From Roseomonas sp. AR75 (GTDB lineage Bacteria; Pseudomonadota; Alphaproteobacteria; Acetobacterales; Acetobacteraceae), in assembly GCF_005222815.1 (NCBI RefSeq), contig NZ_STGB01000003.1:310001-374000 (forward strand): a DNA stretch of 64,000 nt, read 5' to 3'. A model generated the notes under the pieces. The model searched no databases, was not told where the DNA came from, and saw only the letters and a list, made by a program, of their open reading frames with translations. This document shows, piece by piece, positions 47,619-57,100 of this stretch. A program made the translations under genes and the position numbers. The first letter of the stretch is position 1. Each line of letters begins with the position of its first letter.

Positions 47619-48917
47619 TCAAGGCGAGCCCTGCCGCATTGCAGCATGCGCCGCGCCTTGCACGCCACCGCCGAGCGGATCATCGGGCGTCACCGCTTCC
47701 AGCCGGTCCACCGCCCGCAGCGAAGGGAACCAGCGCATCCAGAGCAGCACGACCGTCATCGTGCCGAAACCGCCGAGCACCACGGCCGCCACCGGCCCGA
47801 GCAGCGCCGCCATGCTGCCGGCATAGAACTCGCCGAGCTGGTTCGAAGTGCCGATGAATAGCGAGTTCACCGCCGCGACCCGCCCGCGCATCTCGTCCGG
47901 CGTGCCAAGCTGCACGAGGGACTGCCGCACCACCACGCTGACCACATCGGCGGCCCCCACCAGCGCGAGCGCCATCACCGACAGCGCCAGCGACTCGGAC
48001 AGCCCGAACATGACCGTGCCGGCGCCGAACAACGCCACCGCCCGCAGCATGCTGAGCCCCGCCCGCCGGCCGAGCGGCCGCCAGGCGAGCCAGAGCGACG
48101 CCGTCAGCCCGCCGGACGCGAGCGCGGAGCGCAGGATGCCGAGGCCCCAGGGCCCGGCATCCAGGATGTCGCGCGCATAGACCGGCAGCAGCGCCGCGGC
48201 GCCACCGATCAGCACCGCCACCATGTCGAGCGTCACCGCCCCCATCAACGCCGGCCGCGCGCGAAGGAACACCAGGCCCGACAGCAGCACCTCCAGTGTG
48301 ACGCGCCCGCGCGGCCGTGGCTGCGCCGCCATGCGGATCAGCAGCACCAGCACGGCGGACAGCAGCGCGAGGGCGGCGACGCCCGCATAGGGCGCCGCCG
48401 GCCCGCCCGCCGCATAGAGCAGGCCGCCCGCGGCCGGCCCGGCGATGGTCGCCGCCTGGCCGGTCGAGGCGGCGAGCGCATTCGCCCGCGCCAGGTCCTT
48501 CGCCGCCACCACGCTGGCCAGCAGCGCCTGGGAGGCCGGCATCTCGAAGGCACGGGTGACGCCGAACAGCGCGACGATCGCAATGATCCAGCCGGCATCG
48601 AGCCAACCCGCCAGGCTGCCCGCGGCCAGCGCGGCCGCAGCGAGGCCGTTCGCGGCCCGGCAGGCGGCGGTCACGGCGCGGCGGTCCAGCCGGTCGGCAG
48701 CAAGGCCGGTGACGGGCGTCAGCAGCAGCATGGGCACGAACTGCACCAGCCCGATCAGGCCGAGGGCGAAGGCGCTGTCTGTCAGCGCATAGACCTGCCA
48801 GCCCACGGCGACGACCTGCATCTGCAGCGCGAAGGCGGACAGGACGCGGGAGGAGAGGAACAGCAGGAAGGGAGGCTGGCGCCACAATGGCAGCGTGGCG
48901 TTGGCGGGTTCGGCCAT
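47619..48917 (-). CDS. MFS transporter (Bcr/enterobactin-exporter-like)
   Basis: A 432-residue, twelve-helix MFS protein. Motif A-like G-L-A-A-D-R-L-D-R-R is in the first loop, and the second half has the equivalent R-P-L-G-R-R. The pattern (S-R-V-L-S-A-F-A-L-Q-M-Q-V-V-A-V-G-W-Q-V-Y at helix 1) is that of the DUF894/EntS-type exporter group. The substrate is unknown. Divergent from cdh; the start ATG 48917 gives a short cytosolic N-terminus. Confidence 0.8.
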   Translation of the reverse strand: MAEPANATLPLWRQPPFLLFLSSRVLSAFALQMQVVAVGWQVYALTDSAFALGLIGLVQFVPMLLLTPVTGLAADRLDRRAVTAACRAANGLAAAALAAGSLAGWLDAGWIIAIVALFGVTRAFEMPASQALLASVVAAKDLARANALAASTGQAATIAGPAAGGLLYAAGGPAAPYAGVAALALLSAVLVLLIRMAAQPRPRGRVTLEVLLSGLVFLRARPALMGAVTLDMVAVLIGGAAALLPVYARDILDAGPWGLGILRSALASGGLTASLWLAWRPLGRRAGLSMLRAVALFGAGTVMFGLSESLALSVMALALVGAADVVSVVVRQSLVQLGTPDEMRGRVAAVNSLFIGTSNQLGEFYAGSMAALLGPVAAVVLGGFGTMTVVLLWMRWFPSLRAVDRLEAVTPDDPLGGGVQGAAHAAMRQGSP

Positions 48918-49020
48918 GGCGCATGGCAGCACCGGCGCGGTCCAGCGTCCAGCGGCGCTTGCCGGCAGCCCGGGGACCGGCGCAGCCTGCCGACCGGCGC
49001 GGGCGGAGGAGACGAAAGCG

Positions 49021-49794
49021 ATGCGCGGCTGGAGCCTCTGGGCAGTACGGATGCTCGGGGTGGCGTCCATGCTGGTGCTGGCGGCGGCCGGCGCCAGGGC
49101 CAACCCGGATGCGCTCTGGGACATCGTGCATGGGCGCTGCGTGCCCGACATGCAGGAAAGTGCCTCGCCGGCGCCCTGCACGCTGGTCTCCCTCGGCGCG
49201 GGCGTGGAGCGCGGCTATGCGGCGCTCAAGGACCGCCGCGGCATCGCACAATACCTGCTGATCCCGACCGCGCGCGTGACCGGCATCGAGGATCCGGCCC
49301 TGCTGGCAGCAGGAACGCCGAACTATTTCGACGCGGCCTGGCGCATCCGCGACCTGGTGCAGGCGCGGCTGCCGCGCGCGCTCCCGCGCGACGGGTTCAG
49401 CCTGGCGATCAACTCGGCCTATGGGCGCACGCAGAACCAGCTGCACATCCATGTGGATTGCGTGCGCGCCGATGTGCGCGACGCGCTGCGCGACAACGCG
49501 CAGCAGATCGGCGCGGCCTTCGCGCCGTTCGCGCCGCGCCTGGCCGGACGGCGCTACCTCGCGCGGCGCATCGCGGCCGCGGAGCTGACGACCGACAATC
49601 CATTCCTGCTGCTGGCAGCGGGCGTGAACGGCGCGCGGGAGGCGATGGGCCGCTACACGCTGGTCGTGGTGGGCATGGACTTCGCCGGCGAAGGCCCGGG
49701 CTTCGTGCTGCTCGCCGGCCGCGCCGATCCGACGGCGGGCAATCCGGGGAGCGGGGAGGAGTTGCAGGACCACGATTGCGCCATCGCGCGGTGA
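49021..49794 (+). CDS. cdh: CDP-diacylglycerol diphosphatase
   Basis: A 257-residue protein with a signal peptide/anchor (ending A-R-A-N) and the Cdh motif Q-N-Q-L-H-I-H-V-D-C, a HIT-like nucleotide-hydrolase site. R-G-I-A-Q-Y-L-L-I-P-T-A-R and F-D-A-A-W are family-typical. It cleaves CDP-diacylglycerol to CMP and phosphatidic acid. The role is in phospholipid turnover. GGAGGAG lies about 10 nt upstream of the ATG. Confidence 0.87.
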   Translation: MRGWSLWAVRMLGVASMLVLAAAGARANPDALWDIVHGRCVPDMQESASPAPCTLVSLGAGVERGYAALKDRRGIAQYLLIPTARVTGIEDPALLAAGTPNYFDAAWRIRDLVQARLPRALPRDGFSLAINSAYGRTQNQLHIHVDCVRADVRDALRDNAQQIGAAFAPFAPRLAGRRYLARRIAAAELTTDNPFLLLAAGVNGAREAMGRYTLVVVGMDFAGEGPGFVLLAGRADPTAGNPGSGEELQDHDCAIAR

Positions 49795-49831
49795 CTTTCG
49801 TGACCGGCAGCTTGCGCGGCCCCCACCCCGA

Positions 49832-49855
49832 CCCTCCCCCGCAAGCGGGAGAGGG
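49832..49855. repeat. REP-like palindrome, second copy
   Basis: CCCTCCCCCGC and GCGGGAGAGGG form an 11-bp stem with one mismatch around AA. It lies between convergent cdh and the ABC exporter. The left arm matches the hairpin arm at 3946-3956 exactly (CCCTCCCCCGC). It probably doubles as a terminator. Confidence 0.5.
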
Positions 49856-49863
49856 AGAAGCAC

Positions 49864-51729
49864 CTACGCGCCGATGAACCCGCCGGACTGGCGCTGCCAG
49901 AGCTTCGCATAGACGCCGCCCTGGGCCAGCAGCGCGGCATGCGTGCCCTGCTCCGCCACCCGCCCATGCTCCAGCACCACCAGCCGGTCCATGCGCTGCA
50001 GCGTGGAGAGGCGATGCGCGATGGCGATCACGGTCTTGCCGGACATCAGGCGATCGAGGCTCTCCTGGATCGCGGCCTCCACTTCCGAATCCAGCGCGCT
50101 CGTCGCCTCGTCCAGCACCAGGATCGGCGCGTCCTTCAGCAGCACGCGCGCGATGGCGATGCGCTGGCGCTGACCACCCGAAAGCTTCACGCCGCGCTCG
50201 CCGACATGCGCATCGTAGCCGAGCCGCCCTCGCCAGTCGGAGAGCTGCTCGATGAAGTCATGCGCCTCCGCGCCCCGCGCGGCAGCCTCCACCTCGGCCT
50301 CCGTCGCATCTGGGCGGCCATAGCGGATGTTGTCGCGGATCGAGCGGTGCAGCAGCGCGGTGTCCTGCGTCACCACGCCGATGGCCGCGCGCAGCGATTC
50401 CTGCGTGAAGCCGGCGATGTCCTGCCCATCCACCAGGATCCGCCCCGATTCCGGGGCGAAGAAGCGCAGCAGCAGGTTGATCGCGGTGGTCTTGCCCGCG
50501 CCGGAATGGCCGACCAGGCCCACGCGCTCGCCCGGCGCCATGGTCAGGTCGAAACCGTCGAGCACCGCGCCGCGGCGGCCGAGCGCCAGGTCGTCCGGCG
50601 CCCGCCCGTAGCCGAAGCGCACATGCTCGAAGCGCAGCGCGCCCCGCGTGACGATCAGCGGCACGGCGCCGGGCGGGTCTGGCGCGGTGGGCGGCACGGC
50701 GATGGAGCCCATCGCCTCCTGTACGACGCCGATATTCTCGAAGATGCCCGCGACGTTGAAGGCGACCCAGCCGGAGATGTTGGCGATCTGCCAGGCCATC
50801 GGCAGCGCCGCCGCGACGACGGCCAGCGGTATCTCGCCCTGCGACCACAGCCACACCGCCAGGCCGCCGGTGGCCACCAGCAGCATCGCGTTCAGCGTGG
50901 AGAGCAGCAGGCCGTTCAGCGTCACCAGCCGGGTCTGCCGCGCGAAGTTGTGGTTCAGCGTCTGCAGCGCCTCCCGCACATGGGCGTCTTCCTGCTCGGC
51001 GCTGGCGAAGAGCTTCACCGTGGTGATGTTGGTGTAGCTGTCCACAACGCGACCGGTCAGCGCGCTGCGCGATTCCGAAGCCTTGCGCGCGCGGTCGCGC
51101 ATGCGCGGCACGATGATCCGCAGCAGCGTGGCGTACAGCACGAACCAGCAGAGGATCGGCAGCGCCAGCCGCGCATCGGTGGCCGCCAGCGTCAGCACCG
51201 CGCCGGTGCCGTAGACCAGGATGTACCAGACCGCGTTGACCGACTGCACCACGCTCTCGCGCAGCGCCGGCCCGGCCTGCATCACGCGGTTGGCGATGCG
51301 GCCGGCGAAATCCTCCTGGAAGAAGGGCAGGCCCTGGCGCACCACATGCCAATGCGCCTGCCAGCGGATCATGCTGGTCACGCCGGGGATGATGCCCTGC
51401 TGCGTCACCAGGTTCTGGCAGAGGATCGCCAGAGGGCGCGCGAAGAGCAGCAGCGCCGCCATGCCCGCCAGCGTGCCGCCTGCCTCCGCCCAGATGCGCT
51501 CCGGCCCGTACGCCTCCAGCAGCCCGATCACGCGCCCGATGAAGATGGGGATCAGCAGGTCGAGCAGCGCGACCGCCAGCCCCGCCGCGAACAGCGCCAG
51601 GAACAGCGCGCGCGCCTGCCGTGCGAAATGCAGGTAGAAGCCGATCAGCGATTTCGGCGGCGCCTCCTCCGGCACCGGCACGCCGAGCAGGCGGGCCGCA
51701 GGCCTTCCCGGCTGCGCCACCGGGTCCAT
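49864..51729 (-). CDS. ABC exporter, fused permease-ATPase
   Basis: A 621-residue half-transporter (MsbA/MDR type). The six-helix domain spans about residues 30-320; the ATPase has Walker A G-H-S-G-A-G-K-T-T, signature L-S-G-G-Q-R-Q-R, Walker B I-L-V-L-D-E-A-T-S-A-L-D and the switch His in A-I-A-H-R-L. It works as a dimer to export a lipid, peptide or drug; the substrate is unknown. ATG 51729 is chosen; a GTG at 51759 would add 10 residues. Confidence 0.88.
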   Translation of the reverse strand: MDPVAQPGRPAARLLGVPVPEEAPPKSLIGFYLHFARQARALFLALFAAGLAVALLDLLIPIFIGRVIGLLEAYGPERIWAEAGGTLAGMAALLLFARPLAILCQNLVTQQGIIPGVTSMIRWQAHWHVVRQGLPFFQEDFAGRIANRVMQAGPALRESVVQSVNAVWYILVYGTGAVLTLAATDARLALPILCWFVLYATLLRIIVPRMRDRARKASESRSALTGRVVDSYTNITTVKLFASAEQEDAHVREALQTLNHNFARQTRLVTLNGLLLSTLNAMLLVATGGLAVWLWSQGEIPLAVVAAALPMAWQIANISGWVAFNVAGIFENIGVVQEAMGSIAVPPTAPDPPGAVPLIVTRGALRFEHVRFGYGRAPDDLALGRRGAVLDGFDLTMAPGERVGLVGHSGAGKTTAINLLLRFFAPESGRILVDGQDIAGFTQESLRAAIGVVTQDTALLHRSIRDNIRYGRPDATEAEVEAAARGAEAHDFIEQLSDWRGRLGYDAHVGERGVKLSGGQRQRIAIARVLLKDAPILVLDEATSALDSEVEAAIQESLDRLMSGKTVIAIAHRLSTLQRMDRLVVLEHGRVAEQGTHAALLAQGGVYAKLWQRQSGGFIGA

Positions 51730-51790
51730 CGCACTCTCGAACTGGCGGAAGGGAAGCACGGCGGCAGATCGCGCCCCTTCCGCGCCGGCG

Positions 51791-53032
51791 TCAACCTTCC
51801 TGGCGCGCAGCCTGGCGCACGGGATCGTCAGGCGCCGGGATCTCCCGCGGGGCGAAGCGCAGCAGCAGCCAGCCGGCGACGCCCGCGATGCAGGACCCGA
51901 ACAGGATGCCGAGCTTCGCCTGCGCCTGCATCGCCTCGCTGCCGGGGAAGGCGAGCAGCGCGATGAACAGGCTCATCGTGAAGCCGATGCCGCAGAGCAG
52001 CGAGGTGCCGACAAGCTGCAGCATGCCCGCGCCCATCGGCAGATCCGCCCAGTTCAGCCGGATCGCGATCCAGGATGCGCCGAACACGCCCACCAGCTTG
52101 CCGAGGCTCAGGCCGACCATCACGCCGAGGGTGATGCCATCCTGCAGCAGGCTCGCATCAAGCGCCGGGATCGTCACGCCCGCATTGGCGAAGCCGAAGA
52201 TCGGCACGACCAGGAAGGCGACGGGCTTGTGCAGCGCATGCTCCAGCCGGTGCAGCAGCGATTCCTCGACACCGGCATCCGGCGCGCCCGGCGTCCGACG
52301 CAGCGGGATGAGGAAGGCAAGCAGCACGCCCGCGATCGTCGCATGCACGCCGGAGCGCAGCACGAACAGCCACAACACCGCGCCGAGGATGAGATAGGGC
52401 CAGAGCGCGCGCCGCTGGCCGCTCGCCTTCATCACGAACAGCGCGGTCACGATGGCCCCGGCGATGGCGAGATCGGGCAGCGAGATGGTCTCGGTGTAGA
52501 AGATGGCGATGATGATGACGGCGCCGAGGTCGTCGATGATGGCGAGCGCCGTCAGGAACACCTTCAGCGAGACCGGCACCCGATTGCCCAGCAGCGCCAG
52601 CACGCCGAGCGCGAAGGCGATGTCCGTCGCGGTCGGGATCGCCCAGCCGTCCAGCGCCTGCGGGTTGCCCTGGTTGAGCGCGACATAGATCACCGCCGGC
52701 ACCGCCATGCCGCCGGCCGCGGCAAGCCCCGGCAGCACGCGGCGCGGCCAGGTCGAAAGCTGGCCGTCCACCACCTCGCGCTTGATCTCCAGGCCGACGA
52801 GCAGGAAGAACACCGCCATCAGCCCGTCATTGATCCAGTGACCAAGGCTGAGCGGACCGAGATAGGTCTTCAAGGCGCCGAAATAGGCGGGCGCAAGCGG
52901 CGAGTTGGCAATGACGAGGGCCGCCGCGGCAGCCGCCATCAACACCAGCCCGCCGGACGCCTCGCTGGCGAGGAAGGCGCGGAGCATGGAGGCGGGACGT
53001 GCGGAACGACGGGTCGAAGCAGGCTCGGCCAT
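51791..53032 (-). CDS. nhaA: Na+/H+ antiporter NhaA
   Basis: A 413-residue, twelve-helix antiporter. Key parts: F-F-L-L-V-G-L-E-I-K-R-E near residue 75, A-I-P-T-A-T-D-I-A-F-A-L-G (first ion-binding Asp), L-T-A-L-A-I-I-D-D-L-G-A (the paired Asp-Asp of the transport site) and G-I-G-F-T-M-S-L-F near the end. It exports Na+ in exchange for protons at high pH. Length matches NhaA. It is the second Na+/H+ antiporter system in the window. Confidence 0.95.
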   Translation of the reverse strand: MAEPASTRRSARPASMLRAFLASEASGGLVLMAAAAAALVIANSPLAPAYFGALKTYLGPLSLGHWINDGLMAVFFLLVGLEIKREVVDGQLSTWPRRVLPGLAAAGGMAVPAVIYVALNQGNPQALDGWAIPTATDIAFALGVLALLGNRVPVSLKVFLTALAIIDDLGAVIIIAIFYTETISLPDLAIAGAIVTALFVMKASGQRRALWPYLILGAVLWLFVLRSGVHATIAGVLLAFLIPLRRTPGAPDAGVEESLLHRLEHALHKPVAFLVVPIFGFANAGVTIPALDASLLQDGITLGVMVGLSLGKLVGVFGASWIAIRLNWADLPMGAGMLQLVGTSLLCGIGFTMSLFIALLAFPGSEAMQAQAKLGILFGSCIAGVAGWLLLRFAPREIPAPDDPVRQAARQEG

Positions 53033-53064
53033 AAGCTTACTCGCTGGATGTCGGGAGGTGAATT

Positions 53065-53601
53065 TTATGTATGATCTTGGATAGCGTTCCGCAATCTCTC
53101 CACGCGCCAGGCGGCAAGGCGCACATCGCCATCCATGTCCGCAACGATCCAGACCATCCGGTCCAGGAACCACATCTTCGAGAGCAAAGCCACCGAAAGC
53201 CCGGTGAGCGCGGCCCAGGGCGCCAGAATGGCAAGGCCGTAGAGCAGCAACACCCCGCCCGACGCGGACAGCGCGTTCAGCAGCAGCGGCATGCGCCGAT
53301 GCCGCGCCGGCACCGGCACCTCGTTCCGCGCCAGCCAAAGCCGCTCCCCCAGCACGGCGCGCGAGGCCCAGCTTGCCGTGCTGCGTGGCGGCGGGAAGAC
53401 GCGGGGATTGACCCAGGTCCAGGCCAGCAGTGCCGCAACCGGCACCAGCGCCCACCAGCCGATCCAGGCCCGGCTCCACACCGCCAGTGCCAGCAGCGGC
53501 AGGATCGGCACACGAGTCCAGACCGACCAGGGGTTCGCATGCCGCGCCCAGGCGGCATCATCCATCCGATGGGCGCGGGCGATGCGGGCCTCGAGGGTCA
53601 T
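53065..53601 (-). CDS. Small membrane protein (DUF6653-like)
   Basis: A 178-residue protein with about four helices in two pairs. H-A-N-P-W-S-V-W-T-R near residue 20 and W-T-W-V-N-P-R-V-F-P-P-P near residue 65 are its most distinctive segments and resemble DUF6653 proteins. The function is unknown. The ATG overlaps the stop of the VOC gene (ATGA), so the two are probably co-translated. Confidence 0.5.
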   Translation of the reverse strand: MTLEARIARAHRMDDAAWARHANPWSVWTRVPILPLLALAVWSRAWIGWWALVPVAALLAWTWVNPRVFPPPRSTASWASRAVLGERLWLARNEVPVPARHRRMPLLLNALSASGGVLLLYGLAILAPWAALTGLSVALLSKMWFLDRMVWIVADMDGDVRLAAWRVERLRNAIQDHT

Positions 53602-54050
53602 CCGCCAGACATGCGGCGCACGATCTCCTCGGGGCTGACCTCCTCGATATGCGTCGCGACGTGCCAGACATGGCCGAAGGGATCGGTCAGCGAGCCCATG
53701 CGGTCGCCATAGGGCTTGTCCTCCGGCGGGCGCCCGGCCTTCGCGCCGGCCGAAACGGCGCGCGCGAAGACCGCGTCCACATCCTCGACATAGAGCACGA
53801 GTGAGACGGAGGTGCCGCCGTAATGCGGCGGTGCATAGGCCTGGTACTCGGCGGTCTGCTCGCCGATCATCACCATGCTGTCGCCGATCCGGAATTCCGC
53901 GTGGGAGACGGTGCCGTTCGCGCCGGGGATGCGCATGGTCTCCTCGGCGCCGAACGCCTCCGCATACCAAGCCAAGGCGCGGTTCGCGTCCTCCGCGATC
54001 AGATAGGGCGTGACGCGGCCATAGCCGGGCGGGATGGGCGGGACGGGCAT
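53598..54050 (-). CDS. VOC-superfamily (PhnB-like) protein
   Basis: A 150-residue vicinal-oxygen-chelate protein of two beta-alpha-beta-beta-beta units. V-T-P-Y-L-I-A-E-D-A-N-R-A-L-A-W-Y near the start, then V-S-H-A-E-F-R-I-G and L-Y-V-E-D-V-D, then D-P-F-G-H-V-W-H-V near residue 130. The His and Glu positions could bind metal. Its substrate is unknown. ATG 54050 starts directly before the domain; upstream starts add a non-conserved leader. Confidence 0.78.
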   Translation of the reverse strand: MPVPPIPPGYGRVTPYLIAEDANRALAWYAEAFGAEETMRIPGANGTVSHAEFRIGDSMVMIGEQTAEYQAYAPPHYGGTSVSLVLYVEDVDAVFARAVSAGAKAGRPPEDKPYGDRMGSLTDPFGHVWHVATHIEEVSPEEIVRRMSGG

Positions 54051-54135
54051 GCCTGCTTCCTCCTGTCGGAAGGCCGCACCATGCGCCGCAGGCCGGTCGC
54101 GATGCAAGAACATACCAAGAACTTGATCGCCTGGC

Positions 54136-57100
54136 TCAGCCCGCGACGGGGGTCTCCGCCAGTTCCACCGCGCGCTGCAGGTCCACGCTCAGCAGCCGCG
54201 ACACGCCGCGCTCCTGCATGGTCACGCCATACAGGCGATGCATGCGCGCCATCGTCAGCGGGTGGTGCGTGACGATCAGGAAGCGCGTGCCGTTGCGCCC
54301 CTCCTCGTCGCCGGCGGCCATCACCTCCAGCAGGTCACAGAGCCGTTCGACATTCGCGTCGTCGAGCGGCGCGTCCACCTCGTCCAGCACGCAGACCGGG
54401 GCGGGGTTGCAGCGGAACACCGCGAAGATCAGCGAGAGCGCCGTCAGCGCCTGCTCGCCGCCCGAGAGCAGGTTCAGCGAGGCGAGCTTCTTGCCCGGCG
54501 GCTCCGCGTAGATCTCGAGCCCCGCTTCCAGCGGATCGTCGGAGCCGACGAGCGCCAGATGCGCGCGGCCGCCGCCGAACAGGCGCGTGAACAGGCCGCG
54601 GAACTCGGCATCCACCTTGTCGAAGACCACGCGCAGCCGCTCCCGCCCCTCGCGGTTCAGGTGGCCGATCTGGCCGCGCAGCTTGGCGATGGCGGTGGCG
54701 ACTTCCGACCGCTCGGTGTCGATGGCGTCGCGGCGCGCGTCGAGCTCGCTGAGTTCCTGCTCGGCGCGCAGGTTGACCGGCCCCATCTCCTCGCGCTCGC
54801 GCGTCAGCCGGTCGAGTTTTTTCCTCGCCCTCTCTTCCGCCTGCTCGGTCAGGTCGGCGACGTCGGCCGGCAGGTCCGGATGCGCCTCGCCGAGGCGTTC
54901 GGCGATGCGCTCCTCCACCGAAAGGGCGGCGGCCTCGGCGGTCTCCATCGCGCCCTCGGCGCGCACCTGGCCCTCGCGCGCGGCGACGAAGCGCGCATCG
55001 GCCTCGCGGCGATGGTTCGTGGCGGCGCGGAGTTCCGTCTCGGCCTCGTGCAGCACGCGCGCGGCCTCGGCATGCGCCGTCTCGGCCTCCGCCAGCAGCC
55101 TCGCCGCTGCGGCGCGCCGCGTCGCGGCGGCTTCGGGCGCTTCCGCCAGGCGCGTGACCTCGGCCTCTGCCTCCTCGCGCCGCGACGACAATTCCTCGCG
55201 GCGGGCGGCGGCTTCCTCGCGTCGCTGCGCCCATTCCGCGCGCTCCGGCCCGATCGTCTCCTGCCGCGCAGCCAGCCGCGTCGCCTCGGCGGCGAGCGCG
55301 GCACGGGCGTCGCGCGCCGCGGCCTCGGCGGCGCGGGCGGCGACCAGTGCGGCGCGGGCCTGCTCCACCTCGGCGCGCAGCGCGGCGAGATCGGGCGCCG
55401 CCTCACGCGCGGCCTGCGCCTCGGCCAGCGTGGCCTCTGCCGCTTCACGCTCGGCCGCCGCGCGTTCCACCTGCGGCGCCAGCACGGCAAGCCGTGCCTC
55501 GGCCTCGGCCGCACGCGCCGTCAGCGCCTGCGCTTCCTGGCGCAGCCGCGCGAGCGTCGCCTCTGCGCCGCGGCGCGTCTCGCGCGCGGTGGCATCCTGC
55601 TGCACCGCCTGCTGCTCGGCGCGCGCGGCGGCGTCACGGGCGGCGCGGGCGGCGAGCGTATCGGGCGCCGCGGCACGCGCGGCGCGTGCCTGTTCCAGCG
55701 CGGCGGCGGCGGCCTGCAACTCGGTGTCGAGCCGCGCCAGTTCCGGCTCGACCGCGGCCAGCCGCTGCTCGGTCTGCGCGGCGCGGGCGGCGACGCGCTC
55801 GGCGGTCGTGGCGGCAGCGCCGGCACGGCGCTCGGCATCGGCCCGCGCCTCGCGCAACCGCGCCTCGGCCTCGCGGGCCTGGCGTTCTTCCTCGGCGGCG
55901 TCGCGCGCCGCACGCTGCGCCACGGCGAGGTCGGGCACCGCATCGCGCGCGGCGCGGGCGGCGGCGAGCGCGGCCTCGGCGGCTCCAACATCCGCGTCGA
56001 GGCGACCCAGTTCCGGCGCCAGCGCAGCCAGGCGCTGCTCGGCCTCGGCGGCGCGGGCGGCGATGCGCTCGGCGGCGGCGATGGCGGCGGCGGCGCGGCG
56101 CTCGGCCTCGGCGCGAAGGCCGCGGCAGCGCGCCTCCTCCTCGCGCGCGGCCTGCTCCTCGGATTCGGCCTCGGCGCGGACGGTCTGGGCGGCGGCGGCG
56201 GCGGCCTCGGCCTGATCCAGCACCACCTGCGCGGCGCGCAGCTTGTTGCGCTGCGCGAGGCGCACCGCGCCCGGGCTCGGCGTGCCGGCGCGGGCGCAAT
56301 GGCCGTCCCAGCGCCACAAGGCGCCGTCCTCGCTGACCAGCGCCTGGCCCGGCAGCAGCGCCGTTTGCAACGCAGCGCCGTCCTGGCCACGCGGCAGCAG
56401 CCCGATCTGCGACAGCGCGCGCGCCAGCGCCGCCGGCGCCTCGACCAGCCGGGACAGCGGCGTCGCGCCACCCGGCAGATGCGGCGGCACCTCGAAGGGC
56501 GGCAGGGCGCGCCAGTGGCGCGGCGCGGCGGCATCCAGCGGGCTGTCCAGCGCCTCGCCCAGCGCGGCGCCCAGTGCCGCTTCCAGCCCCGCCGGAACCG
56601 AGACGGAATCCAGCACCGGCGCCAGCCCAGCGCTGACCGCCGCGGCAGCGGCGACCTCGGTCAGCGCCGCCACCTCGGCCCGGGCGCGGGCGCGCGCGCC
56701 CTCGGCGGCGACGGCGGCGCTGCGCGCGGCCTCGTGGCGGGATTGCGCGGCGGCGCGGGCGGCCTCGGCACCCTCCAGCGCGGCGCGGCTGTCGCGCAGC
56801 GCGGCCTCGGCGGCCTCGGCCTCGTCCAGCGCCGCGCCGCGCTCCGCATCCGGCACCAGGGCAGCGGTGGCGGCGTCGCGTTCGGCGGCAAGGCGGCTGC
56901 GCTGCTCCGCCAGGCGCCGCAGCGCGCCCGCGGCGCCATCCAGCGCGGCATTCGCGCGCGTGGCGGCGCCTTCGGCATCGGCGGTGGCGGCGCGGGCGGC
57001 CTGCAGGCGCGCGACGGTCTCGGCATGCGTCGCCTCGGCGGCGGCCAGCGCCTGCTGGGCTGCGGCGAGCGCGTCGGCGGTGGTCTCCGCGTCCTGCTGC